Notes: generated from the letters alone by a model not told the origin. Numbered from the stretch's first letter, positions 18,232 to 29,037 are shown. The stretch: DNA of 64,000 bases from Microbacterium luticocti DSM 19459 (GCF_000422405.1 NZ_AULS01000007.1:78897-142896), one strand, 5' to 3'. Translations and numbers: made by a program.

Positions 18232-18446
18232 CCTGCACAGCAGGGGTCGCAGCGGCGACCGTCCACAGATCCGGGTGATGCGCCGACGGATGTCGGAGGC
18301 GACTCGTACCGTGGACAGCGTCGAACGACACCTCCGCCTTGTCGCAGCATCCGCACCACCCGGTGCGGGTCGCGACAGCCTACAGGCGACGGACACACCC
18401 CGCGGCGGAGCGACCGCCAACGGCCAGAGTGCAGAAGGAGCACATC
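18232..18446 (+). promoter_or_regulatory. recA 5' leader (about 210 nt)
   Basis: From the predicted start site to the recA ATG there is no gene. The stretch contains a short CCTG...CAGG hairpin, a further TACCGT hexamer that might be a second promoter, and a final AGAAGGAG ribosome-binding site 6 nt before the start. I see no riboswitch-like structure. Confidence 0.4.
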
Positions 18447-19499
<1,053 letters not shown>

Positions 19500-19501
19500 T
19501 C

Positions 19502-20164
19502 ATGACCGCAGGACGCGGGGGCGAGCAGGACCGACTCGCCCCCGTCATCCCTTTGTTCGGTGGGGAACCCGCACAACCCGCCTGGCACGCGACATGGGTG
19601 GATGATGCGACGAACCCGGCGGCGTCCGCCGGTGGCGGGCCGGATGCCGCCACCGACGGGACCGGCACGGCCGAGGTGACCGGTGCAGCCGAGATGACCG
19701 GTGCAGCCGAGGTGATCGGTGCGGCCGAGCAACGCCTGCTCAAGAAGCTGCGTACGCGGTCGCTGTCGGTGCGCGAAGCGCGCGCCGTGCTCGTCGAGAA
19801 CGGGATGACCGGGCCCGACGCCGACGCGCTCGTCGGCCGCTTCGTGCACCGCGGGTACCTCGACGATCGGGCACTGGCCGAGCAGCTGGTGCACAGCGCC
19901 GTCGAGCGCAAGGGCCAGGACCGTATGGTGATCGCGCGGACCCTGGCCACCCGGGGCATCCCGCGGGACGTGATCGACGCGGCCCTGGCCGAGATGCCCG
20001 ACGACGACGCCGAGCGGGCGCTGGATTTCGCCCGGCACAAGGCACGCAGCATGCACGGACTGGAGCGCGATGTCGCGCTGCGACGACTGGTCGGCCAGCT
20101 CACCCGGCGCGGCTACGGCTCGGCAGCGCTCGACGCAGCACGGCAGGCGCTCGACGAGCTCTGA
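19502..20164 (+). CDS. recX: regulatory protein RecX
   Basis: A 220-residue modulator of RecA filaments. The C-terminal two thirds carry the three-helix repeats (AEQRLLKKLRTRSLSVREAR, GYLDDRALAEQLV, LARRLVGQL-type). The N-terminal 75 residues are a low-complexity extension containing four copies of a six-residue repeat (TGAAEV-like). It starts 3 nt after the recA stop, and a strong hairpin in its first codons may reduce its expression relative to recA. Confidence 0.92.
   Translation: MTAGRGGEQDRLAPVIPLFGGEPAQPAWHATWVDDATNPAASAGGGPDAATDGTGTAEVTGAAEMTGAAEVIGAAEQRLLKKLRTRSLSVREARAVLVENGMTGPDADALVGRFVHRGYLDDRALAEQLVHSAVERKGQDRMVIARTLATRGIPRDVIDAALAEMPDDDAERALDFARHKARSMHGLERDVALRRLVGQLTRRGYGSAALDAARQALDEL
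19516..19544 (+). promoter_or_regulatory. hairpin between recA and recX, inside the recX 5' coding region
   Basis: CGGGGGCGAG (19516-19525) pairs perfectly with CTCGCCCCCG (19535-19544) across a 9-nt loop, starting 16 nt after the recA stop codon. It resembles a terminator without a T-tract and is placed where recA-recX read-through is attenuated in other bacteria. Confidence 0.65.
19661..19732 (+). repeat. four 18-nt in-frame tandem repeats in recX
   Basis: Units of the form ACCGGTGCAGCCGAGRTG start at 19661, 19679, 19697 and 19715. They encode TGTAEV, TGAAEM, TGAAEV and IGAAEQ in the RecX N-terminal extension. The two middle copies differ by one base, which points to recent expansion. Confidence 0.85.
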
Positions 20165-20211
20165 GCGTGGTCGGCCTTCTCTCGCCCGCCGCCTCGTAGA
20201 ATGGCCTGATC

Positions 20212-21759
20212 ATGACTTCGCCGTCCTCCGAGCCCACGCTCATCGCGCCCTCGCCCGCCGCCCACGGCGCCGACGGCCGTGCCCGCACCTACGAGGTGCG
20301 CACGTTCGGCTGCCAGATGAACGTGCATGACTCCGAACGGCTGTCGGGGTCGCTCGAAAGCGCCGGATACGTGCCGGCCGGCGAGGGCGAAGAGCCCGAC
20401 ATCGTCGTCATCAACACCTGCGCGGTGCGCGACAACGCCGCCGGCAAGCTGTACGGCACCCTCGGCCACCTGAAGAGCCGCAAAGACAAGCATGAGGGCA
20501 TGCAGATCGCCGTGGGCGGGTGCCTGGCCCAGATGGACAAGCAGGCCGTGCTCGAAAAGGCCCCCTGGGTCGATGTCGTGTTCGGTACCCACAACATGGG
20601 GTCGTTGCCGGGACTGCTCGAACGCGCCCGGCACAACGGCGAGGCCGAGCTCGAGATCCTCGAATCGCTCGAGGTGTTCCCGTCGACCCTGCCCACCAAA
20701 CGCGACAGCGTCCACAGCGGCTGGGTGTCGATCTCGGTCGGCTGCAACAACACCTGCACGTTCTGCATCGTGCCGAGCCTGCGCGGCAAAGAGAAGGACC
20801 GCCGGCCCGGCGACATCCTCAGCGAGATCCGGCTGCTCGTCGACGACGGCGCCATCGAGGTGACCCTGCTCGGCCAGAACGTCAACTCGTACGGTGTCGA
20901 GTTCGGCGACCGGCAGGCGTTCGCCAAGCTGCTGCGCGCCGCCGGCGGCATCGACGGGCTGGAGCGGGTGCGGTTCACCAGCCCGCACCCGGCCATGTTC
21001 ACCGACGACGTCATCGACGCGATGGCCGAGACGCCGGCCGTGATGCCGCAGCTGCACATGCCGCTGCAGTCCGGCAGCGACCGCGTGCTCAAGGCGATGC
21101 GCCGCTCGTACCGCAGCGCGAAGTTCCTCGGCATCCTCGACCGGGTGCGCGCGAAGATGCCCGACGCCGCGATCACCACCGACATCATCGTGGGCTTCCC
21201 CGGCGAGACCGACGAAGACTTCGAAGACACCCTGCGAGTGGTCGAGCAAGCCCGCTTCGCCGGCGCGTTCACGTTCCAGTACTCGATCCGCGAGGGCACA
21301 CCGGCCGCGACCATGGCCGACCAGGTGCCCAAGCACGTCGTGCAGGAGCGTTACGAGCGGCTGATCGCCCTGCAGGAGCGCATCTCGCTGGAAGAGAACG
21401 AGAAGCAACTGGGCCGCGAGGTCGAGGTGCTCGTCTCGACCGGCGAGGGCAAGAAGGATGCCGCCACCCACCGGCTGACCGGCCGTGCCGCCGACAACCG
21501 CCTGGTGCACTTCGAGGTGCCCGCCGGCTCTGAGATGCCCCGCCCCGGCGACATGGTGACGGTGACGATCACCCATGCCGCGCCGTTCCACCTGCTGGCC
21601 GATGCGCCCGACGGTGCGCCGTTGCGCATCCGCCGCACGCGCGCCGGAGACGCGTGGGACCGCACGCAGGCCGAGTCCTGCAGCACCGGCGCCCATGGCG
21701 CAGGCGGTGCCGGCGGCACGGTCGCGCTGGGCATGCCCACGATCGGCGTGCGCCCCTAG
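20212..21759 (+). CDS. miaB: tRNA-2-methylthio-N6-dimethylallyladenosine synthase
   Basis: A 515-residue radical-SAM methylthiotransferase acting on A37 of tRNAs after MiaA. The N-terminal domain begins with [14 protein letters not shown] (C34) and has NTCAVRDNA; the radical-SAM cluster is C178-x3-C182-x2-C185 (CNNTCTFC), followed by a TRAM domain and a 45-residue tail. TAGAAT (20197-20202) ends 9 nt before the ATG. miaA follows 4 nt later, so both steps of the modification are encoded together. Confidence 0.96.
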   Translation: MTSPSSEPTLIAPSPAAHGADGRARTYEVRTFGCQMNVHDSERLSGSLESAGYVPAGEGEEPDIVVINTCAVRDNAAGKLYGTLGHLKSRKDKHEGMQIAVGGCLAQMDKQAVLEKAPWVDVVFGTHNMGSLPGLLERARHNGEAELEILESLEVFPSTLPTKRDSVHSGWVSISVGCNNTCTFCIVPSLRGKEKDRRPGDILSEIRLLVDDGAIEVTLLGQNVNSYGVEFGDRQAFAKLLRAAGGIDGLERVRFTSPHPAMFTDDVIDAMAETPAVMPQLHMPLQSGSDRVLKAMRRSYRSAKFLGILDRVRAKMPDAAITTDIIVGFPGETDEDFEDTLRVVEQARFAGAFTFQYSIREGTPAATMADQVPKHVVQERYERLIALQERISLEENEKQLGREVEVLVSTGEGKKDAATHRLTGRAADNRLVHFEVPAGSEMPRPGDMVTVTITHAAPFHLLADAPDGAPLRIRRTRAGDAWDRTQAESCSTGAHGAGGAGGTVALGMPTIGVRP

Positions 21760-21763
21760 AGCG

Positions 21764-22768
21764 GTGAGCCGCCCCCGACCGCCACGCGCGCGCAGCCCCC
21801 GACCATCGGGCGAGCGCAGCGGGTGGAAACCCCGCCCCGAGCCCCGACGCCTGTGGGCCGTCGTCGGCGCCACCGGCACCGGCAAGACGGACCTCTCGCT
21901 CGATCTCGCCGAGGCCCTCGCCGCGTCGGGCACGCCCGCCGAGATCGTCAACGCCGACGCCATGCAGCTGTACCGCGGCATGGACATCGGCACCGCCAAG
22001 CTGCCCCCACACGACCGTCGCGGCATCCCCCATCACCTGCTGGACGTCCTCGAGGTCACCGACGACGCGGCCGTCGCCTGGTATCAGGATGCCGCGCGCC
22101 GCGCCATCGCCGACATCCACGCCCGCGGTGCCGATGCGATCCTCGTCGGCGGTTCCGGATTGTACGTGTCGAGCGTGCTGTACGACTTCCGGTTCCCGCC
22201 GCGCGACGCCGCCGTGCGCGCCGGGCTCGAAGCCGAGCTGGCAGCGCACGGCTCCGGTGTGCTCTACGCCCGGTTGCGGCGGGCCGACCCGGCCACGGCC
22301 GCCCGGATCGATCCACGCAACGGACGCCGCATCGTGCGGGCGCTCGAGGTGCTCGCCCAGGGCCAAGCCACGCACGGCGCCGCCCTGCCCGCGCAGCCGA
22401 TGCTGTGGCATCCGGCCACCCGCCTGATCGGCACCCGACTCGACCGCGCCGAACTGGTCGGCCGGCTCGACGCACGTGTCGAGCGGATGTGGCGCGACGG
22501 GCTGCTCGACGAGGTCGCGCGGCTGCGTGAGGCCGGGCTGGAGCGCGGCACCACGGCCGCTCGTGCGATCGGCTACGCACAGGCGCTCGCCCAGCTGAAG
22601 GGCGAGAAGACCGAAGCCGACGCCGTCGCCGAGACCCAGGCCCTCACCCGCCGCTATGCGCGCCGCCAGGTCTCCTGGTTCACGCGGTACGCCGGCGTGC
22701 GATGGGTCGACGCAGGTGCGGGTCTGCCGGGGGCGGATGTCACCGCCCTGGCGCACTGGGCACCCTGA
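21764..22768 (+). CDS. miaA: tRNA dimethylallyltransferase
   Basis: A 334-residue enzyme adding the dimethylallyl group to A37 of tRNA. P-loop GATGTGKT at 35-42, the [15 protein letters not shown] substrate segment, and [12 protein letters not shown] at 21764, 4 nt after the miaB stop, is the best start; it gives an N-terminal basic tail of about 30 residues before the conserved core. A TTG or CTG nearer the core cannot be excluded. Confidence 0.94.
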   Translation: MSRPRPPRARSPRPSGERSGWKPRPEPRRLWAVVGATGTGKTDLSLDLAEALAASGTPAEIVNADAMQLYRGMDIGTAKLPPHDRRGIPHHLLDVLEVTDDAAVAWYQDAARRAIADIHARGADAILVGGSGLYVSSVLYDFRFPPRDAAVRAGLEAELAAHGSGVLYARLRRADPATAARIDPRNGRRIVRALEVLAQGQATHGAALPAQPMLWHPATRLIGTRLDRAELVGRLDARVERMWRDGLLDEVARLREAGLERGTTAARAIGYAQALAQLKGEKTEADAVAETQALTRRYARRQVSWFTRYAGVRWVDAGAGLPGADVTALAHWAP

Positions 22769-22825
22769 TCGTCACGATCCGGCCCCTCCGCGGGCCGGGT
22801 GTGCCCCGCCTCTAGGATGGACGGG

Positions 22826-23686
22826 ATGAGCCTCACCCTCCCGTTCACCAAGGGCCACGGCACCGGCAACGACTTCGTGATCGTCACCGACCCCGACGGT
22901 GCCCTCGACCTCAGCGCCGACCAGGTCGCCGCGCTGTGCGACCGCCGGTTCGGCATCGGCGCCGACGGCCTGCTGCGTGTGGTGCGCAGCGTCGCGGTCG
23001 ACGACGGGGCGGATGCCGCGGCGGGTGGCGCGGAGTGGTTCATGGACTACCGCAATGCCGACGGCTCGGTCGCCGAGATGTGCGGCAACGGCATCCGCGT
23101 CTACCTGCACTACCTGCTGCAGTCCCAACTGGCCGACCTGGACGAGCACGGCATCCTCATCGGCACCCGCAACGGGTCGCTGCGGGTGACCCGCAGCGAC
23201 CTCGGTTACGAGGTCGACCTGGGGGCCTACCGCATCGAGCCGGGTGAAGTGCTCGTGCGCGCCCGCGGGCTGGGCGTCGCCCGGCCGGGCCTTCGCGTCG
23301 ACGTCGGCAACCCGCACGTCGTGGTGGCGTTGCCCGCCGAGGACGAGTTGGCCGGGCTCGACCTGACCGCCGTGCCCGTGCTCGACCCGGTGCCGGCGGC
23401 GGGCGCGAACGTCGAGTTCACGGTGCCGGCAGACCCGCTCGTGGTCGACGGCGTCGGTCGGGTGCGCATGCGCGTGTTCGAACGCGGCGTCGGCGAGACC
23501 CTCAGCTGCGGCACCGGCGTCGCGGCCACCGCGCTCGCCGTGCGCGAATGGGCCGGTGCCGCAGCGCCCGACCGGTGGCGCGTCGACGTGCCCGGCGGCA
23601 CGCTGGGGGTGCGCATGGTCGACGGCCACGTGCTGCTGTCAGGACCGGCGACGCTGGTGTTCAGCGGTCAGATCACGCTCGCGTGA
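22826..23686 (+). CDS. dapF: diaminopimelate epimerase
   Basis: A 286-residue cofactor-free racemase converting LL- to meso-diaminopimelate. The two catalytic cysteines are C86 (EMCGNGIR) and C228 (SCGTGVAA); the N-terminal [10 protein letters not shown] is typical. TAGGAT (22813-22818) ends 7 nt before the ATG at 22826. An in-frame ATG at 22817 lies inside that hexamer and is therefore unlikely. Confidence 0.96.
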   Translation: MSLTLPFTKGHGTGNDFVIVTDPDGALDLSADQVAALCDRRFGIGADGLLRVVRSVAVDDGADAAAGGAEWFMDYRNADGSVAEMCGNGIRVYLHYLLQSQLADLDEHGILIGTRNGSLRVTRSDLGYEVDLGAYRIEPGEVLVRARGLGVARPGLRVDVGNPHVVVALPAEDELAGLDLTAVPVLDPVPAAGANVEFTVPADPLVVDGVGRVRMRVFERGVGETLSCGTGVAATALAVREWAGAAAPDRWRVDVPGGTLGVRMVDGHVLLSGPATLVFSGQITLA

Positions 23687-23702
23687 GGCTCGGACCGTCC
23701 CG

Positions 23703-24344
23703 TCACGGCAGCTCGATCGGCTCGGTCATCGGCGTGCCGTGCCGGCGCACCTTGAGCACCCGGTAGCCGCGACCGGTCGCGGCGCGGTGCACGCTGTATC
23801 CGTGCCCGAAGCTCGCCGCCATCCACCGCTGCAGCGAGTCCGAGCCGAGATTGCGCTGCACCACGAGCCAGGCGTCGCTGCGCTCGTCCAGCCGCGGGAT
23901 CCAACGCTGAAGCATCCCGTGCAGCTCGTGCTTGCCCACACGGATCGGCGGGTTCGACCGGATCGTGCGGAACGCGATGTCGTCGGGAACATCGTCCGGC
24001 GTCACCGCGTTGACGTTGTCGAGCCCCAGCGCGGTAGCGTTTTTCCGCACCAGGTCCAGCGCCCGTTCGTTCACGTCCACCGCCCACACCCGGGCATGCG
24101 GCGCGTCCAGTGCGACGCTCAGCGCGATCGGCCCCCAGCCACAACCCAGGTCGAGGATGTCGCCGCCCGGCGGCGGGGGAGGCGTGTTCGCCAGCAGCAC
24201 CGCCGTCCCGGCATCCACCCGGTCCGGGCTGAACACCCCCGCGGCCGTCGTGACCTCGAGCTCGCGTCCGGCCAGGCGCACCCGGACGGTGCGGAGGTTC
24301 TCGGCACTGGCAGGAGACGCGCTGAAGTAGTGGTCGCTGCCCAT
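23703..24344 (-). CDS. class I SAM-dependent methyltransferase, RsmC-like
   Basis: A 213-residue methyltransferase with motif I DLGCGWG (65-71) and the NPPI motif at 131-134, which marks N-methylation of guanine or adenine. RsmC-type enzymes methylate G1207 of 16S rRNA, a reasonable guess here. TACGCT on the minus strand (24353-24358) ends 8 nt before the ATG. Convergent with dapF, divergent from hflX. Confidence 0.85.
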   Translation of the reverse strand: MGSDHYFSASPASAENLRTVRVRLAGRELEVTTAAGVFSPDRVDAGTAVLLANTPPPPPGGDILDLGCGWGPIALSVALDAPHARVWAVDVNERALDLVRKNATALGLDNVNAVTPDDVPDDIAFRTIRSNPPIRVGKHELHGMLQRWIPRLDERSDAWLVVQRNLGSDSLQRWMAASFGHGYSVHRAATGRGYRVLKVRRHGTPMTEPIELP

Positions 24345-24373
24345 GAGGGTTCAGCGTAGCGGAAGGAGAAGGC

Positions 24374-25915
24374 GTGACCCAGACTAGAGTTGTGCGGATG
24401 GATGAGACCGGCGACGAGACCGTGGACCCGGTCGACCGCGTGCTGGCGCACGCCGAGTCGCGCTCCGGCGTGCGCGTGTTCGGCGCGGCGCAGGCGCTGC
24501 AGGATGCCGCGACCGCACAGGACGCGGATGCCGAACGGGCCGCGTACGACGGCGACCAGTGGGACCGTGAGGAACGCGCCGCGCTGCGCCGGGTGGCGGG
24601 CCTGTCCACCGAGCTCGAAGACGTCACCGAGGTCGAGTACCGCCAGTTGCGGCTCGAGAACGTCGTGCTGGTCGGCGTGCACCCGCAGGGACAGCAGGAC
24701 GAGGCCGAGAACTCGCTGCGCGAACTGGCCGCGCTCGCCGAGACCGCCGGTGCCGTCGTGCTCGACGGCGTGCTGCAGCGCCGGCCGCACCCCGACCCGG
24801 CGACCTATGTGGGCCGGGGCAAGGCCGAGCAGCTGCGCGACATCGTCGCCGCCGTCGGCGCCGACACCGTGATCGCCGACACCGAGCTCGCCCCCAGCCA
24901 GCGGCGCGCCCTCGAGGATGTCGTCAAGGTGAAGGTCATCGACCGCACCACCGTCATCCTCGACATCTTCAGCCAGCACGCCAAGAGCCGCGAGGGCAAG
25001 GCGCAGGTCGAACTCGCGCAGCTCGAATACCTGTTGCCGCGCCTGCGTGGCTGGGGCGACTCGATGAGCCGGCAGGCCGGCGGTCAGGTCGGCGCCGGCG
25101 GTGCCGGCATGGGCTCGCGTGGGCCCGGTGAGACCAAGATCGAGCTCGACCGGCGCCGCATCCGCACCCGCATGGCGCAGCTGCGCCGTCAGATCAAGGA
25201 CTTCGCCCCGGCCCGCGCGGCCAAGCGGGCCGAGCGTCGACGGCACACCGTGCCGTCGGTGGCGATCGCCGGATACACCAACGCCGGCAAGTCGAGCCTG
25301 CTCAACCGGCTCACCAGCGCCGGCGTCCTGGTGGAGAACGCGCTGTTCGCCACGCTGGACGCCACGGTGCGCCGGGCCGAAACCGCCGACGGCCGCGTCT
25401 ACACGCTGACCGACACCGTCGGGTTCGTGCGCAACCTGCCGCACCAGCTCGTCGAGGCGTTCCGGTCCACCCTCGAAGAGGTGGCCGACGCCGACGTCAT
25501 CGTGCACGTGGTCGATGCCGCCCACCCCGACCCGGCCGCGCAGCTGGCCACCGTGCGCGACGTGATCGGCGACGTGGGCGGGCGCGACATCCCCGAGATC
25601 GTCGTGTTCAACAAGGCCGATCTGGTCTCAGGCGACACCCGCCTGGTGCTGCAGGGCCTCGAACCTGCGGCGCTGTTCGTCTCCAGCCGCACCGGCGAGG
25701 GCATCGATGCGCTGCGGGCCCGGATCGAGGGTGCGCTGCCCCAGCCCGAGGTCGAGGTCACCGCGCTCGTGCCGTACGACCGCGGCGACCTGGTGTCGGC
25801 CGTGCACTCCACCGGGATCATCCTCGCCCAGAGCCATGAGCCCGGCGGCACCCTGCTGCACGCACGCGTGGGCGCGCAGCTCGCGGCGCAGCTGGCCGAC
25901 TACGCCGCCGGTTAG
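24374..25915 (+). CDS. hflX: ribosome-associated GTPase HflX
   Basis: A 513-residue GTPase that splits stalled ribosomes. The N-terminal HflX domain has PDPATYVGRGKAEQL; G1 is GYTNAGKSS (about 300-308) and the switch region DTVGFVRNLPHQLVEAFRSTLEEV follows. Two starts compete: GTG at 24374 with an excellent GGAAGGAGAAGG ribosome-binding site, and ATG at 24398 placed 7 nt after a TAGAGT hexamer (24385-24390). Both could be used. The stop overlaps the convergent peptidase gene by 4 nt. Confidence 0.94.
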   Translation: MTQTRVVRMDETGDETVDPVDRVLAHAESRSGVRVFGAAQALQDAATAQDADAERAAYDGDQWDREERAALRRVAGLSTELEDVTEVEYRQLRLENVVLVGVHPQGQQDEAENSLRELAALAETAGAVVLDGVLQRRPHPDPATYVGRGKAEQLRDIVAAVGADTVIADTELAPSQRRALEDVVKVKVIDRTTVILDIFSQHAKSREGKAQVELAQLEYLLPRLRGWGDSMSRQAGGQVGAGGAGMGSRGPGETKIELDRRRIRTRMAQLRRQIKDFAPARAAKRAERRRHTVPSVAIAGYTNAGKSSLLNRLTSAGVLVENALFATLDATVRRAETADGRVYTLTDTVGFVRNLPHQLVEAFRSTLEEVADADVIVHVVDAAHPDPAAQLATVRDVIGDVGGRDIPEIVVFNKADLVSGDTRLVLQGLEPAALFVSSRTGEGIDALRARIEGALPQPEVEVTALVPYDRGDLVSAVHSTGIILAQSHEPGGTLLHARVGAQLAAQLADYAAG

Positions 25916-27813
25916 TCCAGCGCCAACGGGGCGATGCCGTCGGGGGCGAACCCGAACACCGCGCCCAGGAACGCCAGTTCCTTCTCGAGCACGTCGGCGA
26001 CGGTGTCGGGTCGGCGGAACCCGTGCGATTCGCCCGGGTACATCACCAGGGCGTGCGGGATGCCGCGGGCCGCCAGTGCCGCCCGGATGGCCTCGGCCTG
26101 TGCGGGCGGGACGACCGGGTCGTCCTCACCCTGCAGCAGCAGCACCGGCACCCGGAACCGCTCCGGCCGCGACAGCGGCGACCGCCGGCGGTACAGCTGC
26201 TCAGCTTGCGGCAGCGGGCCGATCAACCCGTCCAGGTAGCGCGACTCGAAATCGTGCGTGTCTTCGGCCAGCGCCCGCGCGTCGCCGACACCGTAGCGTG
26301 AGATGCCGGCCGCGAACACGTCCGTGTCGGTCAGCGCGGCCAGCACGGTCCACCCGCCGGCCGATCCGCCCTCGATCGCCAGGCGGCCCGCATCCGCCCG
26401 CCCGGCCGCGGCGAGCCCCGTCGCGGCGGCGGCCACGTCGGCCACGTCGACGACGCCCCACTGCCCGCGCAGCCGCTCACGGTAGGCGCGGCCGTAGCCG
26501 GTCGACCCGCCGTAGTTCACGTCGAGCACCCCGATGCCGCGGCTGGTGAAGAACGCGATCTTGGCGGATGCCGCGGGCGCGGTGTGCGAGGTCGGCCCGC
26601 CGTGCACGAACACGAGGTACGGGGGCTTGTCTGCCTCGGGACCGGTGATCCCGGGGGCGGTCGGAGGGTAGTCGAACGCGTGCACCGGGCCGTGCGGGCC
26701 GTCGAAGGTCACCGCCCGCGGCTGCGGCGTCCACGCCGCATCCCACCCCAGCGGGCCGCCGGCCACGCGCTCGGCGTGTGCCGGGTCGTCGGCATCCACC
26801 AGCCACACCGAGGCGGCGCTGTGCATCCCGGAGCCGGTGATCAGCACCCGGCTGCCGCGCACGTCGGCGACCGACGCGTTCGCGGTCACGTCGACGCCCA
26901 GGGCGGATGTCACGCCGGTGGCCTCGTCCACGACCACCAGTTCGTCGCCGCCGTTGGTGCGCACCGCGACGATCCGGCCGTCGGCCAGCACCCGATACCA
27001 CCGGGTGCCGAGCACCCAGACCGCGCCGCCGGTGTCGGCGTCCGCCGGCGCCACCGGATGCGTGGGAAGGTCGGCCGACACCGTGACCCGCCACAGGTTC
27101 CAGCGCCCGGTCACATCGTCGGCGTACAGCAGGGCGTCCGGGTCGACCCACGTCGGCTGCACCGGCGCGCTCGCACCGCCGGCGACCGTGGCCGCGTCGA
27201 CGACCCCGTCCGGGCCGATCCGCCCCACCCGCAGCCGGGCGCGGTCCCAGGGCATGTCGGGGTGGTCCCACCCGATCCACGCCAGCCGGGTGCCGTCCGG
27301 TGACAGCGCGGGGTGCGCGACGAAGTCGCTGCCGCCGGCCAGGTGCACCACGGCGGGCCGGTGGCCGGGGACGATCTCGACGATGTCGTGTCGCACCGCC
27401 CGTTCCGCGGCGTGCGTCTCGCGCACCGCCAGCAGCCGGCCGTGCTGCCAGTCCAGCCCGCCGAACCGCTCGCCGCGGTCGGGCTCGGTCAGCGGGCGCG
27501 GTGCACCGCCGGGCGAGAACTCCCACACCCGCTGGTCGGTGCGTTCGACGAAGAACAGGCGTCCGTCCTCGGACGCGGTCCACGCCCCGCCGCCGTACTC
27601 GTGCACGCGCGATCCGACGCTCCAGGGTGCGGGCAGCAGCGTCCCGAGCCGGCGTGAGCGCACCGTCATCCGGCCGCCCTCGGCGGGCACCGACTCGCCC
27701 CACCACACGTCGTCGCCGACGAACCGCGCGCCGTCGATGCGCGGTGCCGACGAGGCGGCCAGCTGCGGACTGATCGGGGAGGGCCAGGTGCCGTACTCAC
27801 GCGTGCGCGACAT
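25912..27813 (-). CDS. S9 family peptidase (prolyl oligopeptidase/acylaminoacyl peptidase type)
   Basis: A 633-residue protein with an N-terminal beta-propeller (about 1-380) and a C-terminal alpha/beta-hydrolase domain. The catalytic triad is visible: S484 in GGSAGG, Asp at 564/565 in LQGEDDPVVPP and H597 in GESHGF. No signal peptide is seen, so it probably hydrolyses small peptides in the cytoplasm. TACCGT on the minus strand (27820-27825) ends 6 nt before the ATG. Divergent from metF. Confidence 0.9.
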   Translation of the reverse strand: MSRTREYGTWPSPISPQLAASSAPRIDGARFVGDDVWWGESVPAEGGRMTVRSRRLGTLLPAPWSVGSRVHEYGGGAWTASEDGRLFFVERTDQRVWEFSPGGAPRPLTEPDRGERFGGLDWQHGRLLAVRETHAAERAVRHDIVEIVPGHRPAVVHLAGGSDFVAHPALSPDGTRLAWIGWDHPDMPWDRARLRVGRIGPDGVVDAATVAGGASAPVQPTWVDPDALLYADDVTGRWNLWRVTVSADLPTHPVAPADADTGGAVWVLGTRWYRVLADGRIVAVRTNGGDELVVVDEATGVTSALGVDVTANASVADVRGSRVLITGSGMHSAASVWLVDADDPAHAERVAGGPLGWDAAWTPQPRAVTFDGPHGPVHAFDYPPTAPGITGPEADKPPYLVFVHGGPTSHTAPAASAKIAFFTSRGIGVLDVNYGGSTGYGRAYRERLRGQWGVVDVADVAAAATGLAAAGRADAGRLAIEGGSAGGWTVLAALTDTDVFAAGISRYGVGDARALAEDTHDFESRYLDGLIGPLPQAEQLYRRRSPLSRPERFRVPVLLLQGEDDPVVPPAQAEAIRAALAARGIPHALVMYPGESHGFRRPDTVADVLEKELAFLGAVFGFAPDGIAPLALD

Positions 27814-27885
27814 GCTCCCACGGTAGCCGGTGCGACGAGCCCGGTCCGGGTGCCGGGCCGCGGCGGATGCCTCGTGCAACACTGC

Positions 27886-27924
27886 GTCACACCATGTGAC
27901 CCGGGCGCGGGATGCCTCTAGCGT
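27886..27924 (+). promoter_or_regulatory. metF-metE promoter with palindromic operator
   Basis: A perfect inverted repeat GTCACA-CCA-TGTGAC (27886-27900) covers the -35 position of a promoter whose -10 is TAGCGT (27919-27924); TGTGAC to TAGCGT is 18 nt. The geometry suits a repressor blocking RNA polymerase. I do not recognise which regulator binds it. Confidence 0.65.
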
Positions 27925-27930
27925 GGACGC

Positions 27931-28059
27931 ATCGTCGCCCGGGCGTCCCGGGCAGGAGCGACAGCCGAGCCCGGCACCCGCCCGCACCCACCGCGCGTTC
28001 GCGCGCGGCCGCGGCCGCCCGGCTGCTGTCGCACATGCCCACCGACCAGGAAGCGCCCC
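27931..28059 (+). promoter_or_regulatory. structured metF leader
   Basis: About 130 nt between the predicted start site and the metF ATG. GCCCGGG-CGT-CCCGGGC (27937-27953) forms a 7-bp hairpin. CCGCGCG-TTCG-CGCGCGG (27991-28008) forms a 7-bp stem with a TTCG loop, and GGCCGCGGCC follows. The conserved sequences of cobalamin or SAM riboswitches are not present, so this is an uncharacterised structured leader. Confidence 0.45.
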
Positions 28060-29037
28060 ATGACCCTCGCCGACGACCTGCGGCACGCGTCACCGACCGT
28101 GCCCTTCTCCTTCGAGGTGTACCCGCCGCGGACCGCGGCCTCGACCACCGCGTTGCACGCCACCCTCGCCCGGCTCGCCGAGGCCGGGCCGCGGTTCATC
28201 TCGGTCACCTACGGCGCCGGCGGATCCAGTGGTGGCCGCTCGCTCGAGGTGCTGCGGCACCTGCGGGCGCACACCGGCGTCGAACCGCTGGCGCACTTGA
28301 CCTGCGTGGGCAACACCTACGCGGGTGCGGCGGCGCTGATCCGCGAGTTCCTGGATGCCGGCATCCGGAGCTTTCTCGCTCTGCGGGGTGACCCGCCGGC
28401 CGGCGCCCGCGAGGGCGACCCGTTCCTCGGCGACCTCGAGAGCGCCGCGCAGCTGGTGCAGCTGATCGACCGGGTGCAGGCCGAACGCGCGGCGTACGCC
28501 GAAGCCGGGATCCGCGGGCTTCCGGGCGCGGCGCGGGTGGTGCCCGGGCAGCGGGTCGAGATCGCGGTCGCGGCGTTCCCGCACGGCCACCCGCGCTCGC
28601 GCCATCCCCGCCAGCACATCGATGCGCTGCTGGCCAAGCAGGCCGCCGGCGCCACCTTCGCGATCACGCAGCTGTTTTTCCACGCCGACGACTATCTGGC
28701 CTTCGTCGACCGGTGTCGGGCTGCCGGGGTGCGCATCCCGATCCTGCCGGGCATCATGCCGGTGACCTCGCCCGCCCGCCTCGCGCGGGTGCTGCAGCTG
28801 ACCGGGCACGAGGTGCCCGCCGAGCTGTCCATCGCCCTGCAGATCGAACCCGACCCGCACCGGCAGCGTGCGATCGGCGTCGAGTACGCGGCACGCCTGG
28901 CCGCCGAGGTGGTCGCCGGCGGCGCCCCCGGTGTGCACCTGTACGCGTTCAACAGCCACGAGACCGTCCTCGCCGTGCTGCGCGAGGCCGGGATCCCCAC
29001 CGCCATCCGGAACACCCAGAAGGAGACAACACGATGA
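28060..29037 (+). CDS. metF: methylenetetrahydrofolate reductase
   Basis: A 325-residue flavoprotein reducing methylene-THF to methyl-THF, the methyl donor for methionine. The N-terminal SFEVYPPRT with the catalytic glutamate, the VTYGAGGS segment, LRGDPP and the C-terminal HLYAFN are typical. ATG at 28060. Its stop overlaps the metE start by 4 nt, so donor and methyltransferase are translated together. Confidence 0.95.
   Translation: MTLADDLRHASPTVPFSFEVYPPRTAASTTALHATLARLAEAGPRFISVTYGAGGSSGGRSLEVLRHLRAHTGVEPLAHLTCVGNTYAGAAALIREFLDAGIRSFLALRGDPPAGAREGDPFLGDLESAAQLVQLIDRVQAERAAYAEAGIRGLPGAARVVPGQRVEIAVAAFPHGHPRSRHPRQHIDALLAKQAAGATFAITQLFFHADDYLAFVDRCRAAGVRIPILPGIMPVTSPARLARVLQLTGHEVPAELSIALQIEPDPHRQRAIGVEYAARLAAEVVAGGAPGVHLYAFNSHETVLAVLREAGIPTAIRNTQKETTR

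Noticed and set aside
27931..28059. Cobalamin or SAM riboswitch upstream of metF-metE
   Set aside because: AGCCCGG...CCCGCC faintly recalls a B12 box, but the other conserved core sequences and the needed length after the start site are missing, as are SAM-IV features.
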